A stretch of DNA of 64,000 nt from Microbulbifer sp. ALW1 (GTDB taxonomy: Bacteria > Pseudomonadota > Gammaproteobacteria > Pseudomonadales > Cellvibrionaceae). The stretch lies in contig NZ_CP047569.1 in the NCBI RefSeq assembly GCF_009903625.1, positions 2,202,501 through 2,266,500 on the forward strand, written 5' to 3'. Under the pieces are notes generated by a model that ran no database searches, was not told where the DNA came from, and was given only the letters and a program-made list of their open reading frames with translations. This document shows, piece after piece, positions 1 through 8,550 of this stretch. How positions within the stretch are numbered: position 1 is the stretch's first letter; each line of letters begins with the position of its first letter. A program made the translations under genes and the position numbers.

Positions 1-462
1 TTCGCGGGCCAGGCCTATCTGGGTTTTGTCCGGGTCCATAAACAGGCTGACACGGATACCAGCGTCCTTGAGTTGCTGAATGATGGGCTCCAGGCGCGCG
101 CCATCTTTATTCAGGTCGAAGCCGTGGTCAGAGGTTAGCTGGTCGTCGCTGTCTGGCACCAGGGTGCACTGCTGTGGCGCGGTTTCCAGTACCAGTGACA
201 GTAGCCCGGGGTAACTACCGCTGGCGCCGGCGAAGGGGTTGCCCTCGACATTGAATTCAATATTCCGGCTGGCACAGAGCGCGGAAAGATCGCGCACGTC
301 ACCGGGGCGGATATGGCGCTGGTCGGGACGCGGATGCACGGTGATACCGTCCGCCCCTGCGTCCAGGCAGGTGCGCCCGTGGGCAACCACATCGGGATAG
401 TTGCCCTCGCGAGAGTTGCGAATCAGGGCGATTTTGTTGAGGTTGACGCTGAGTGCAATCAC
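1..462 (-). CDS. pdxJ: Pyridoxine 5'-phosphate synthase PdxJ, 3' part cut by window edge
   Basis: Encodes the first 154 residues of PdxJ, the cytosolic TIM-barrel enzyme that condenses 1-deoxyxylulose 5-phosphate with 3-amino-2-oxopropyl phosphate to form pyridoxine 5'-phosphate. Visible family motifs are SVNLNKIALIRN at the N-terminus, GADGITVHPRPDQRHI (active-site His/Arg region), FNVEGNP with the catalytic Glu, and CTLVPD. The GTG start at 462 overlaps the stop of the upstream cyclophilin gene as GTGA and has GGAGAC about nine bases ahead. The HPRPDQRHI and FNVEGNP wording resembles the non-enteric (for example Bacteroidetes) subgroup more than the E. coli HLREDRRHI form. The remaining C-terminal part lies outside the window. 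Confidence 0.93.
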   Translation of the reverse strand, partial: MIALSVNLNKIALIRNSREGNYPDVVAHGRTCLDAGADGITVHPRPDQRHIRPGDVRDLSALCASRNIEFNVEGNPFAGASGSYPGLLSLVLETAPQQCTLVPDSDDQLTSDHGFDLNKDGARLEPIIQQLKDAGIRVSLFMDPDKTQIGLARE

Positions 463-1055
463 TGGCCGCTGTCTCCGGTATCACTGTCTTTACGCTGTGC
501 TTTCAGTATACGCACCGCCATATTTGGCGCATCGGTGAAGGCTTTGTGCTGGCCTCGTGGCTCGGCGGCAATCTGCTGCACCACGCTCATGCCCAGCAAC
601 ACTTTGCCGAATACGGTGTAGCCGGGTTTGTCGGCACTGGCGTCCAGGCGGCTATTGTCGACCAGATTGATGAAGAACTGCGAAGTGGCGCTGTTGGGGT
701 CGTTGGTGCGTGCCATGGCGATGGTGCCGCGCACATTGGACAGCCCGTTGCCTGATTCATTTTCTATAGGGTCGAGGGTCGGCTTTTCCTGGAAGTCGAA
801 GGTGTATCCGCCACCCTGGGCCATAAAGCCGGGAATCACGCGGTGAAAAATGGTGCCGTTGTAAAAGCCACTGTCGATGTAGGCGAGAAAGTTCTCAACG
901 GTTTTCGGCGCCTTGTCCGCATAGAGTACCAGCTCGATGGTACCGAGGTCGGTTTCCAGTTCCACGCGGGGATTGTTCGTGACCGCCAGCGCAAGGCTGG
1001 AAAGGCAGAGCAGTGTGGCGGTGCAGAGGGCGTTGAGAATCGAGAGGCGTTTCAT
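459..1055 (-). CDS. ppiA: Secreted peptidyl-prolyl cis-trans isomerase, cyclophilin type
   Basis: 198 residues. Cyclophilin that isomerises X-Pro peptide bonds and so assists folding, here of periplasmic proteins. A signal peptide is visible (residues 1-24, hydrophobic core LCTATLLCLSSLALA), followed by a compact cyclophilin domain: VELETDLGTIELVLY, FHRVIPGFMAQGG (catalytic Arg in FHR), GTIAMART, SQFFINL and GYTVFGKV. Size and motif order match the E. coli PpiA/PpiB family. It overlaps pdxJ by four bases, so the two are probably co-translated. A terminator for the upstream gene ends only about 25 bases before this start, so it should have its own short promoter region. Confidence 0.95.
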   Translation of the reverse strand: MKRLSILNALCTATLLCLSSLALAVTNNPRVELETDLGTIELVLYADKAPKTVENFLAYIDSGFYNGTIFHRVIPGFMAQGGGYTFDFQEKPTLDPIENESGNGLSNVRGTIAMARTNDPNSATSQFFINLVDNSRLDASADKPGYTVFGKVLLGMSVVQQIAAEPRGQHKAFTDAPNMAVRILKAQRKDSDTGDSGQ

Positions 1056-1080
1056 ACTGTAGTCCGTTAGCTAAAACAAA

Positions 1081-1105
1081 AAGGCCCGGTCGCTGACCGG
1101 GCCTT
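1081..1105 (-). terminator. Rho-independent terminator after the SH3-domain gene
   Basis: An 11-bp perfect stem (AAGGCCCGGTC with GACCGGGCCTT, loop of three) is followed in the minus direction by TTTGTTTTAG. It ends transcription coming from the gene at 1196-1879 just before the ppiA start. Confidence 0.85.
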
Positions 1106-1195
1106 GGGGAGCCGGTTCAGAAATTCTAACCGGCGCCCAGTAGTGCGGCAAAGTGGAATGCGGGTCTAAACGCTAAGTTAACAGCCCGCTTGCCG

Positions 1196-1879
1196 TTAGT
1201 TGGCCCACTCGGAGTGGCGCTTGCGCGGGCGGAAGTGCGGTGCAACCAAGGCCAGAATGGCCCCCATCAATACCGAGAAGGCGCCATACATAAACCATTT
1301 CTGGGTGTCATTGCTGGACAGGCGCTGGATTTCCGCGTGATCCATGGCCTGCTTCTGTTTCAGCAACTCGTGCTGGTTGAGCAACTTCTGGTGACGCTGA
1401 TTGAGGGAGACCGCATCGGCAGACAGGGTCTTCAGTTCTTTAAGTTCCTTGGCCATTGCTTCGGCCCGGTCCTGTTCTGATTTCAGGGCGGTGGTCAGCT
1501 TGCCATTTTCTTCTTCCAGACGGCGCACTTCGCCACCGAGGTTGCCCTGCAGGCTTTCAATATGTTCTAGGCGTGCCTCGGCCTGAGCCAGTTTGATCTT
1601 TGCTACCGGCTCATTTTCCAGGTATTGGCGGCGAACCCAGCCTTCTTCACCGCCGGGGGTGCGCACTTGTGCCCAGCCGGTATCCGGGGAGTCCTGCAGC
1701 AATGTCAGCTTGGTGCCGCTGGGCAGGCCTCGATGCAGAATGCGGAACTCGTTGCCCTGGCCCGAACGCATGGGTACATGCAGTTCGTCGGTGATATACC
1801 GCTCGGAACTGAGTGCCTGGCTGTGGCTGGCGCCGAGGGTAATCAGGGTGGCGGCGATGGAGGTGAGGAATCTTTTCAT
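1196..1879 (-). CDS. YgiM-like SH3-domain membrane protein (TIGR04211 type)
   Basis: 227 residues with the architecture of E. coli YgiM. A signal peptide (about 1-22, ending SHSQA) is followed by a bacterial SH3 domain (about 28-90: YITDELHVPMRSGQG, GTKLTLL, GWAQVRTPGGEEGWV), a long charged coiled coil (about 92-185, rich in heptad Leu with Glu/Lys) and one C-terminal membrane helix (about 195-215, FMYGAFSVLMGAILALVAP) with a basic tail. This predicts a protein anchored in the inner membrane with the SH3 domain in the periplasm, where such domains usually touch peptidoglycan or peptides. The molecular role is not established. It stands alone and is closed by the terminator downstream. Confidence 0.85.
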   Translation of the reverse strand: MKRFLTSIAATLITLGASHSQALSSERYITDELHVPMRSGQGNEFRILHRGLPSGTKLTLLQDSPDTGWAQVRTPGGEEGWVRRQYLENEPVAKIKLAQAEARLEHIESLQGNLGGEVRRLEEENGKLTTALKSEQDRAEAMAKELKELKTLSADAVSLNQRHQKLLNQHELLKQKQAMDHAEIQRLSSNDTQKWFMYGAFSVLMGAILALVAPHFRPRKRHSEWAN

Positions 1880-1952
1880 GGTCGGGGATATATCTTTACG
1901 GGGACTTTTTTATCGTTGCTCGGTTGGATGCAATCTGATCGGGGTTGGCGAC

Positions 1953-2252
1953 TCAGGGTAAAACCAGTTTGTAGGGTTTTACCGTCACTCCGGCGTAGAC
2001 ACCGGCTTCCACATAGGGGTCGGCATCGGCCCAGGCCTGGGCTTCCTGCAGTGAAGGGAATTCCGCAACCACGAGGCTGCCGGTAAAACCCGCTTCACCG
2101 GGGTCTTCACTGTCGATGGCCGGATGTGGGCCGGCAATCAACAGACGCCCTTGGTCTTTGAGATCGTTCAGGCGCGCAATATGCTGCGGGCGTGCGCTTT
2201 GGCGCAGGGGCAAGCTGTTTTCAACATCCTGGCTGATGATGGCATACCACAT
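1953..2252 (-). CDS. yciI: YciI family protein
   Basis: 99 residues, the usual size of the small ferredoxin-like YciI fold. Recognisable parts are the N-terminal [41 protein letters not shown] (conserved His and GP), and [20 protein letters not shown]. The E. coli protein has the same layout. Family members are cytosolic and their reaction in proteobacteria is not firmly known; conserved His and Asp residues hint at an enzyme. It lies between two unrelated minus-strand genes with no tight coupling. Confidence 0.9.
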   Translation of the reverse strand: MWYAIISQDVENSLPLRQSARPQHIARLNDLKDQGRLLIAGPHPAIDSEDPGEAGFTGSLVVAEFPSLQEAQAWADADPYVEAGVYAGVTVKPYKLVLP

Positions 2253-2309
2253 AGACGAGTTCTTTCCTGGATTTCTAGTTATAGGCTGTGTGTGAATTGG
2301 CGACTGCGA

Positions 2310-3113
2310 CTATTGTTGCACCACAATTTCTTCCAGCTTCAGCCCGGTGAGTTTGCCGATACTGCGGAACAGGAAGAAGAGCGCGAACATCAGAATGACG
2401 GTCGCGGGCACAAAAATAACCGGGTAGCTCATGGCGGTCATTTTCCCCAGTTCCGCATTAAATGCCTCGGTACCGGGGGGGCTGACGAGCATGATTTTCG
2501 CCAGAATGTAATTGAGCGCGGACGACAGGAAGAATGAACCGGCGATCATCCACGAAGTGTGCATCAGGGTGCGGTCAAATGCCGCGGTATTGCCATTGCG
2601 GTTCAGCGCCCGGGCAATTTTATCGGTATCGAGAATACGGTCGTTGTAAATAAGGGTTTTTACCAGCGGCCAGCGGGTGTAAAGGGAGGCCATGGTGGCG
2701 ACCCCCAGCAATCCGGGAATGGCGGCCTCTTTGATCGCCATGTATTCCGCATCCAGTTCCAGCAGGCTGATGCCGCCAGTGAGCAGAATGCTGATGATGC
2801 CCAGTGCGGAGAAAAAATTGACCTTGCCAGAGCTCAACAGGTCGCGCAGCCCGTACAGTAGCGGGAAGGCGAGCGCCACTACAATGGCCCATTTTGTGCC
2901 CAGCCAGTCATCGCCGGACAACTTGGTCAGGATCAGGGTGGGAATAATAATGTTGATGAGCAGGTTGCCGAGAAAGCTCTCTTTCTTCGGGGCTTTTGTT
3001 TGCTCAGCTGTTTGTTCAGCTGTTTGCTCAGCGGTAGGGGCTGCCGGCTCACCCGCCATTTCATCAGAAACAGGAGTGGACAGGCTTGGATTGCGTTGAT
3101 TGCTATCGGTCAT
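2310..3113 (-). CDS. VC0807-like multi-spanning membrane protein
   Basis: 267 residues. After a polar N-terminus of about 45 residues there are five or six hydrophobic helices (LINIIIPTLILTKL, WAIVVALAFPLLYGLRDLL, FFSALGIISILLTGGISLL, ILAKIMLVS, YPVIFVPATVILMFALFFLF). The overall pattern, including NIIIPTLIL and ASLYTRWPLVKTLIYND, fits the VC0807 family of inner-membrane proteins related to septation protein A. Function is unknown. The N-terminus contains three exact AEQT repeats encoded by a 12-bp DNA repeat (see finding). It is divergent from the PHP nuclease gene, with 215 bp between. Confidence 0.7.
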   Translation of the reverse strand: MTDSNQRNPSLSTPVSDEMAGEPAAPTAEQTAEQTAEQTKAPKKESFLGNLLINIIIPTLILTKLSGDDWLGTKWAIVVALAFPLLYGLRDLLSSGKVNFFSALGIISILLTGGISLLELDAEYMAIKEAAIPGLLGVATMASLYTRWPLVKTLIYNDRILDTDKIARALNRNGNTAAFDRTLMHTSWMIAGSFFLSSALNYILAKIMLVSPPGTEAFNAELGKMTAMSYPVIFVPATVILMFALFFLFRSIGKLTGLKLEEIVVQQ

Positions 3114-3328
3114 GGTCTGTTCCGGTGATAATGCCCGCTGGCTGACGTTACAGCTGTCAGTGGCGATAGTGGTTCCCCCTAAAGCGGGGCCTTATCCCTG
3201 AAACCGGTGAACCGGTCTGGTACGCGGAGTTTTAATCCATTTCAGCACGCTGAGACAACGGCAAATGGCGCTAGTTCCATGACTAGTCCCATAAAACGTT
3301 TCTCATCGAGCCCTTCTCAAAGAACCCA
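3114..3328. other. Divergent intergenic region
   Basis: Separates the minus-strand VC0807-like gene from the plus-strand PHP operon, so it must carry promoters for both. I could not pick out convincing -35/-10 pairs. A doubled ACCGGT palindrome (ACCGGTGAACCGGT near 3200) is the only notable short motif. Confidence 0.5.
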
Positions 3329-4381
3329 ATGACTATAGCCCCTGAAGCAGCCCTTAAATCAGCCCCTCAAGTAAACCTGGAAATAGCCTCGGAAACGCCT
3401 ATGGCGAGAGAGACACATCAGACAAACCCGGCTCCGGGGCAGGATTCCTCTGGAGCTATTTCGCTGACTGCCAATGCGCTTTCTGGTCAGGTAGACCTGC
3501 ACTGCCACAGCACCGCGTCTGACGGTATTTTAAGCCCTTCGGAGCTGGTGTCGAGGGCGAATTCTGCAGGTGTGACGCTGTTGGCGCTTACGGATCACGA
3601 CACCCTGGACGGCCTCGCCGAGGCGCAGGAAGCGGCCAGTCAGTCAGGGGTGACCTTACTGCCGGGTATCGAGCTGACTACGCTCTGGGGGCGGCGTGTG
3701 GTGCATATTGTCGGGCTCAATGTGGACTGTGCGGCCAGTGAGCTGCAGGGGGCCATCGCAGAGCGCACGCGGCTGCGTGAGCAGCGGGCACTGCAGATCG
3801 CTGAACGCCTGGAGAAACGTGGCTTTAGCGGGGCCTACGAAGGAGCCAGGGCGCTGGCTGGAGAGGGCATTATCGCGCGTCCGCATTTTGCGCGCTGGAT
3901 GGTGGCGTCCGGTCACGTGAGCGATACCAGCAAGGCATTCAAGCGCTACCTTGGGGCCGGCAAAATTGGCGATGTGACCGTGCAATGGCCGTCCATAAAA
4001 GACACCATCGACTGTATTGCCAGCGCAGGCGGCGCTGCGGTACTGGCGCATCCACTTAAATACGGTCTGACCCGCAGTCGCATTCAGGCGCTACTCACCG
4101 ATTTCCGGGCGGCAGGGGGCCGCGCAGTGGAAGTCGTGTGCGGTCAGCAGAATCCGGTGCAAACCCGGGAAATCCTGTCGTTGATGGAGAGGGTCAATTC
4201 CCAGCCTGCAGAGAGTAGCGCGGGGCTGCAATGCTCGACTGGGTCGTCACTGCTCGCGTCCCTGGGGAGTGACTTCCACCAGCCGGATCAGCCCTGGCGG
4301 GCGCTGGGCTCGGTGCGACTGCCTGCAGGCGTCGAGCCAGTGTGGAATCTGTGGCAAACTGGCGGCCTTAAATGTCGGTAA
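3329..4381 (+). CDS. PHP-domain phosphoesterase, RNase AM / YciV type
   Basis: PHP superfamily metal-dependent phosphoesterase related to E. coli YciV (RNase AM, TrpH family), which acts as a 5'-3' exonuclease on short RNA and trims 5' ends of 5S and 23S rRNA. Metal-binding motifs are clear: VDLHCHSTASDG, LTDHDTLDG, GIELT, ARPHFARWM, VLAHPLKYG and a terminal SDFH. The catalytic part starts near residue 52, so the first 50 residues form a polar extension longer than in E. coli. A start at the internal Met (3401) is equally possible. It begins the operon running through yciO, scpA, scpB and rluB, an arrangement also known from pseudomonads. Confidence 0.88.
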   Translation: MTIAPEAALKSAPQVNLEIASETPMARETHQTNPAPGQDSSGAISLTANALSGQVDLHCHSTASDGILSPSELVSRANSAGVTLLALTDHDTLDGLAEAQEAASQSGVTLLPGIELTTLWGRRVVHIVGLNVDCAASELQGAIAERTRLREQRALQIAERLEKRGFSGAYEGARALAGEGIIARPHFARWMVASGHVSDTSKAFKRYLGAGKIGDVTVQWPSIKDTIDCIASAGGAAVLAHPLKYGLTRSRIQALLTDFRAAGGRAVEVVCGQQNPVQTREILSLMERVNSQPAESSAGLQCSTGSSLLASLGSDFHQPDQPWRALGSVRLPAGVEPVWNLWQTGGLKCR

Positions 4382-4430
4382 TGTCAGCGGTATGAGTACC
4401 GCTGTCTCTTTCAAATTACAGGGGGTAGTT

Positions 4431-5054
4431 GTGGCGCAGTTCTTCCAGATTCATCCGGAAAACCCACAGGAGCGGCTGATCAGTCAGGCCGCGGATATCG
4501 TATCTGCCGGTGGCGTTATCGTATTTCCCACGGATTCCGCTTATGCCATTGGTTGCCGGCTTGGCGAGAAACTGGCGGTGGAGCGTATCCGCGCCTTGCG
4601 CAAGCTGAATAAGGATCACAACTTCACCCTGATGTGCCGGGACCTGTCCGAGCTGGCTAGCTACGCCAAGGTGGACAATCAGATGTTCCGCCTGCTGAAA
4701 AACCACACCCCCGGTCCCTACACCTTTATTATGCCGGCCACATCCGAAGTGCCCCGCCGCCTGGCTCATGCCAAACGCAAGACCATCGGCCTGCGGGTGC
4801 CCGACAACCCCATTGTGCAGGGATTGATCGCCGCCCTGGGCGAGCCGTTGATGAGCTGTAGCCTGATCATGCCGGGGGAGGATCAACCCCTGATTGACCC
4901 CTACGACATCCGCGAAACCCTGGAGCACCAGGTGGAACTGGTGATTGATGGCGGCTTCTGCGGTATGGAGGCAACCACAGTAGTGGATCTGACCGGTGAT
5001 GAGCCGGTCCTGGTACGCCAGGGCTGTGGTGCAATTGATGAAATTCTCGGCTGA
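4431..5054 (+). CDS. yciO: YciO, Sua5/YrdC-type nucleotide-binding protein
   Basis: 207 residues. Paralogue of the threonylcarbamoyl-AMP synthase TsaC/Sua5, with the YrdC fold and its conserved nucleic-acid and nucleotide-binding basic residues (IVFPTDSAYAIGC, RIRALRKLNKDHNFTLMCRDLSEL, PGPYTFIMPA, KRKTIGLRVPDNP). The GTG start at 4431, with AGGGGG five bases upstream, gives the N-terminus VAQFFQIHPENPQERLI, which aligns with E. coli YciO; upstream ATG codons would add residues not seen in the family. Its enzymatic activity and physiological role are less certain than TsaC's. It sits between the PHP nuclease and scpA. Confidence 0.92.
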   Translation: MAQFFQIHPENPQERLISQAADIVSAGGVIVFPTDSAYAIGCRLGEKLAVERIRALRKLNKDHNFTLMCRDLSELASYAKVDNQMFRLLKNHTPGPYTFIMPATSEVPRRLAHAKRKTIGLRVPDNPIVQGLIAALGEPLMSCSLIMPGEDQPLIDPYDIRETLEHQVELVIDGGFCGMEATTVVDLTGDEPVLVRQGCGAIDEILG

Positions 5055-5099
5055 CACTGATGTATAATCGCGCGTTTGGTTTTGCCGAAGGGCTGCAGT

Positions 5100-6386
5100 G
5101 TGTCCAGTGACGAAATAGAAGAAGCGGTAGCGGCCGGTGTGGCAGATGATGCCGGTAATGCTAAGACGGCTGAGCCGGTTGAAACGGCTGAATTGCACAC
5201 CGCCGCTGACGCGGAAGTCGCGGATACTGAAGGTGAACAGCGCGTCACTATTGAACTGGTGGACGAAGCGGCGGTAACAGATGCCGCAGCAGACGGCACT
5301 GCCCAGGGCAGTGGCCCGCGCCAGGGGGAAATGCCGTTCGCCATGGTGGAGGGCAAAGCCTTCACCAACCTGCCCAGCGACCTGTATATCCCGCCGGACG
5401 CCCTGGAAGTCATTCTCGAGGCCTTTGAAGGGCCCCTCGACCTGCTGCTGTACCTGATTCGTCGCCAGAATCTGGACATTCTCGAGATCAACGTTGCCGA
5501 CATCACCCGCCAGTACATGGGCTATGTCGAAATGATGACCGCGATGCGCTTCGAGTTGGCGGCGGAATATCTGGTGATGGCGGCCATGCTGGCCGAGATC
5601 AAGTCGCGCATGCTGTTGCCGCGCCCGCCGGAAGCGGAAGAAGAGGAGGGGGAAGACCCCCGTGCGGCACTGATTCGCCGCCTGCAAGAATACGAGCGCT
5701 TCAAAACCGCGGCGGAAGATATGGACGAACTGCCGCGCATGGGGCGGGATGTCCACCAGGCCAGTGCCACTGGCCCGGATCGCAAGCTCACTCGCCCCGA
5801 GCCGGAAGTGGACCTGAAAGAGGTACTGGTCGCCCTGGCCGATGTGCTGCGCCGCGCGGATATGTTTGAGAGTCATCAGGTGGAAAAAGAGAAGCTTTCC
5901 ACCCGCGAGCGCATGACCCAGGTATTGGACAAGATCCGCCACCGCCAGTTTGTGCCCTTCGTCAGCCTGTTCAAGGCGGAAGAGGGCCGTCTGGGAGTGG
6001 TGGTTACCTTCCTGGCAGTGATGGAGCTGGTGAAAGAGTCCCTGCTAGAGCTGGTTCAGAACGAAGCCTTCGGTGCCATTCATGTCCGCGCCCGCGGTGA
6101 AGTAGAGCAGCCGTCCGACGAGTTGGATGATGACGCTGAGTTCATGGATGATGATATCGATGCCGAGCGCGATGCTGTCGCCAATGCGGAAGACGCACAG
6201 AGCTTTGGTACGCCGGAACCGGAAGTGCCGAGCGGCACCGAATCAGACTTCGATGACGAGGCACCGCAGGTCGCGGAGAATCCAGTGGCTGCCGTGGCGG
6301 AGCCCGGTACTGATTCCGGACTTGAATCAGATCAAGAACAAGAAACCTCTGTTGAAACCGCGGATACCCCGCCGGTGTTCAGCTGA
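5100..6386 (+). CDS. scpA: Segregation and condensation protein A
   Basis: 428 residues. ScpA is the kleisin of the SMC-ScpA-ScpB condensin that compacts and segregates the chromosome. The kleisin core spans about residues 95-335: LEVILEAFEGPLDLLLYLIRRQNLDILEINVADITRQYM and LAAEYLVMAAMLAEIKSRMLLP, then the winged-helix end FVSLFKAEEGRLGVVVTFLAVMELVKESLLEL. The GTG at 5100 is preferred, with AAGGG eight bases ahead; a TTG at 5076 is an alternative. The protein is much longer than typical (about 250-300 residues) because of acidic, low-complexity extensions of about 85 residues at the N-terminus and 95 at the C-terminus. TATAAT at 5063 may be a -10 box, but no good -35 accompanies it. Confidence 0.94.
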   Translation: MSSDEIEEAVAAGVADDAGNAKTAEPVETAELHTAADAEVADTEGEQRVTIELVDEAAVTDAAADGTAQGSGPRQGEMPFAMVEGKAFTNLPSDLYIPPDALEVILEAFEGPLDLLLYLIRRQNLDILEINVADITRQYMGYVEMMTAMRFELAAEYLVMAAMLAEIKSRMLLPRPPEAEEEEGEDPRAALIRRLQEYERFKTAAEDMDELPRMGRDVHQASATGPDRKLTRPEPEVDLKEVLVALADVLRRADMFESHQVEKEKLSTRERMTQVLDKIRHRQFVPFVSLFKAEEGRLGVVVTFLAVMELVKESLLELVQNEAFGAIHVRARGEVEQPSDELDDDAEFMDDDIDAERDAVANAEDAQSFGTPEPEVPSGTESDFDDEAPQVAENPVAAVAEPGTDSGLESDQEQETSVETADTPPVFS

Positions 6387-6406
6387 ACCCGAGTGAACGC
6401 GAGAAA

Positions 6407-7237
6407 ATGAGTATTGCCCCGGAATTGTTGCGCCGGATTGTGGAAGGCGCATTGCTGGCAGCCGCCCAGCCGCTGTCGGAAGACCGCCTGCTGTCACTGA
6501 TCGACGAAGGCGAGCGCCCGGAAAAGGCGGCGCTGAAAGAAGTCCTGGAGCAGATTGCCGAAAACTGTGTCGAGCGCGGCTTCGAGCTGCGCCAGGTGGC
6601 CAGCGGCTGGCGCTTTCAGGTGCCGGAAGATCTGGCTCCCTGGGTCAACAAACTGTGGGAAGAAAAACCGCAGAAGTACTCCCGGGCTACCCTGGAGACA
6701 CTGGCAATCATCGCTTACCGCCAGCCGATTACCCGCGGCGATATCGAGGAAATCCGCGGTGTCGCGGTTAGTTCCCATATCGTCAAAAGTCTCTCGGAGC
6801 GTGGTTGGATCAAGGTGGTGGGGCAGCGGGACGTGCCCGGCAAGCCCTCCCTTTACGCGACCACCCGCGAATTCCTCGACTATTTCAATCTGAAAAGCCT
6901 CGAGGACCTGCCGACCCTGGCGGAAATCCGCGATATCGAAAGCCTGAATGCAGCGCTGGATCTGGGCGATGTTCCTCCGCCGGCGGCAGCGGAGGACGGT
7001 GAAGTTGAGGGGGAAGAAACCCCAGAGGCGCCAGAGTCCCAAGCGGTAGAGCCTGGTGAGGCGGCGGATGAATCCGAGACCGCAGATGCGGAACAAGCCT
7101 CTCCGGCCGTGACCGAAGACTACGCTGAAGAAACGGAAAATGCAGAAGCGGACGCAGAAGGCGCCGAGACTGCTCACGACGAGCCGGAAACGCTTGTTGA
7201 AGATGAATTCAAATCCCCGGAAAACCTCAATTCATGA
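6407..7237 (+). CDS. scpB: Segregation and condensation protein B
   Basis: 276 residues. ScpB is the winged-helix partner that binds ScpA as a dimer in the SMC complex. The first 180 residues hold two winged-helix domains with family signatures [68 protein letters not shown] and [25 protein letters not shown]. The last 90 residues are a Glu/Ala-rich acidic tail, like the one on ScpA and not needed for the fold. The ATG lies 20 bases after scpA, and the gene overlaps rluB by four bases (ATGA), so the three are likely co-translated. Confidence 0.95.
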   Translation: MSIAPELLRRIVEGALLAAAQPLSEDRLLSLIDEGERPEKAALKEVLEQIAENCVERGFELRQVASGWRFQVPEDLAPWVNKLWEEKPQKYSRATLETLAIIAYRQPITRGDIEEIRGVAVSSHIVKSLSERGWIKVVGQRDVPGKPSLYATTREFLDYFNLKSLEDLPTLAEIRDIESLNAALDLGDVPPPAAAEDGEVEGEETPEAPESQAVEPGEAADESETADAEQASPAVTEDYAEETENAEADAEGAETAHDEPETLVEDEFKSPENLNS

Positions 7238-8355
7238 GTAATGACGCAGCGCCAGCGGGCGAAAAACTGCAAAAAGTATTGGCCCGAGCGGGCTTGGGTT
7301 CGCGCCGGGAAATGGAGCGGGCCATCGAGGCGGGAAGAGTGACCGTCAATGGTGAAGTGGCCGGGCTCGGCGAGCGGGTCAGTGACGATGATCAGATCGA
7401 ATTTGACGGCAAGCGCCTGTCCGGCGGCGAAGAAAACCGCCTGCGGGTCATCCTGTACAACAAACCCATTGGCGAGATTTGCTCGCGCCACGACCCGGAA
7501 GGGCGTCCCACGGTTTACGATCGCCTGCCCCGCCTGAAGAGCGGGCGCTGGATTTCTGTCGGGCGGCTGGACTTCAACACCAGCGGCCTACTACTGTTTA
7601 CCAACAGTGGTGAACTGGCTAACAAGCTGATGCACCCTTCCTCGGTGATTGACCGCGAGTACCTGGTGCGGATTCAGGGCCAGGTGGACGAGGAAATGAA
7701 ACGACGCCTGGTGAAAGGCGTGCAGCTGGAAGATGGTGAGGCCAAGTTTACCGACATAGTGGAAAGTGGTGGTGAGGGCTCCAACCGCTGGTTTTACTGT
7801 GTGGTCATGGAAGGGCGCAACCGCGAGGTCCGCCGCCTGTGGGAATCCCAGAATGTGCGCGTAAGCCGCTTGAAGCGGGTACGTTACGGCAGCGTGTTTA
7901 TCCCGTCTCACGTGCGCGTGGGGCAGTGGATCGAAATGGAACCGCGCGAAATCGATGACCTCTGTGTTACTGCCGGTCTGCCCAGGCTCGGCCAGCGCCC
8001 GCTGACCCAGGCCGAGAAAGAAACCCTGCAGCGCCAGCGTCGCAAGCTGCGTAAATCGCCGGTTCCAGCCGGGGGCAAGGCGACAGCGACGGCGGAACCC
8101 GCTCGGACGAGCGGCAGGCGGACTGCTGATAAGCCGGAGCGTAAAGGGCCGGCTGGTACGGCGGCCAAGCCTCGCGGAAAGCCGTCATTAGGCAGCCCCG
8201 ATAAGCGCGCGGGCGCGGGCAAGGCATCGCAAGGATCAAAAGGTGCGGGGAAAGGCCCGGCAAAGGGCCCGACCAAGAGCTCGGGGAAAGGCCCGGCAAA
8301 AGGTTCGACAAAAAGCCCAACCAAAGGCCCAAGGGAGCGTCGCTCTGGAAAATAG
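7234..8355 (+). CDS. rluB: 23S rRNA pseudouridine synthase RluB
   Basis: 373 residues. RsuA-family enzyme that makes pseudouridine 2605 in 23S rRNA helix 93. An S4 RNA-binding domain (about 10-70, [24 protein letters not shown]) precedes the catalytic domain, with [18 protein letters not shown] around catalytic Asp113 and [21 protein letters not shown]. From about residue 270 the protein turns into a very basic disordered tail with repeats of [13 protein letters not shown] type, as in E. coli RluB but longer. Position after scpAB is conserved in many gammaproteobacteria. A strong terminator follows 27 bases after the stop. Confidence 0.94.
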   Translation: MSNDAAPAGEKLQKVLARAGLGSRREMERAIEAGRVTVNGEVAGLGERVSDDDQIEFDGKRLSGGEENRLRVILYNKPIGEICSRHDPEGRPTVYDRLPRLKSGRWISVGRLDFNTSGLLLFTNSGELANKLMHPSSVIDREYLVRIQGQVDEEMKRRLVKGVQLEDGEAKFTDIVESGGEGSNRWFYCVVMEGRNREVRRLWESQNVRVSRLKRVRYGSVFIPSHVRVGQWIEMEPREIDDLCVTAGLPRLGQRPLTQAEKETLQRQRRKLRKSPVPAGGKATATAEPARTSGRRTADKPERKGPAGTAAKPRGKPSLGSPDKRAGAGKASQGSKGAGKGPAKGPTKSSGKGPAKGSTKSPTKGPRERRSGK

Positions 8356-8382
8356 TCCGGAGCGTGAAAAACAAAGCACGAC

Positions 8383-8418
8383 AAACGAAAAAGGCAGCGC
8401 AAGCTGCCTTTTTCGTTT
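8383..8418 (+). terminator. Strong bidirectional-looking terminator after rluB
   Basis: Perfect 16-bp stem (AAACGAAAAAGGCAGC paired with its complement) closed by a GCAA tetraloop. Its A-rich and T-rich arms allow it to work in both directions, serving rluB on the plus strand and possibly read-through from the SRPBCC gene on the minus strand. Confidence 0.9.
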
Positions 8419-8505
8419 GGGTGTCTCGCGGCCTTGAGGCTGCTTACGTGGGGTTAAATATTCGCTCAGGGCTGCATGTTCTTCGCTCAGGGCCGAATAT
8501 TCGCA

Positions 8506-8550
8506 GCTCAGCTCAGCTCAGCTCAGCTCAGCTCAGCTCAGCTCAGCTCA
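8506..8550. repeat. Nine tandem GCTCA pentamers
   Basis: Nine uninterrupted copies of GCTCA (TGAGC on the minus strand). The first unit read in the minus direction supplies the TGA stop of the SRPBCC gene, so the remaining eight are 3' untranslated. Two isolated GCTCAGGGC copies, near 8464 and 8486, repeat the sequence at the array border (GCTCAGGGC, 8546-8554). Confidence 0.97.

Noticed and set aside
5035..5068. TTGATG/TATAAT as a full scpA promoter
   Set aside because: Spacing is 22 bases, too long for sigma-70; only the -10-like TATAAT remains as a weak hint.
4416..5942. Long open frame antisense to yciO and scpA
   Set aside because: A shadow of two well-identified plus-strand genes; its His/Gln-rich sequence matches nothing.
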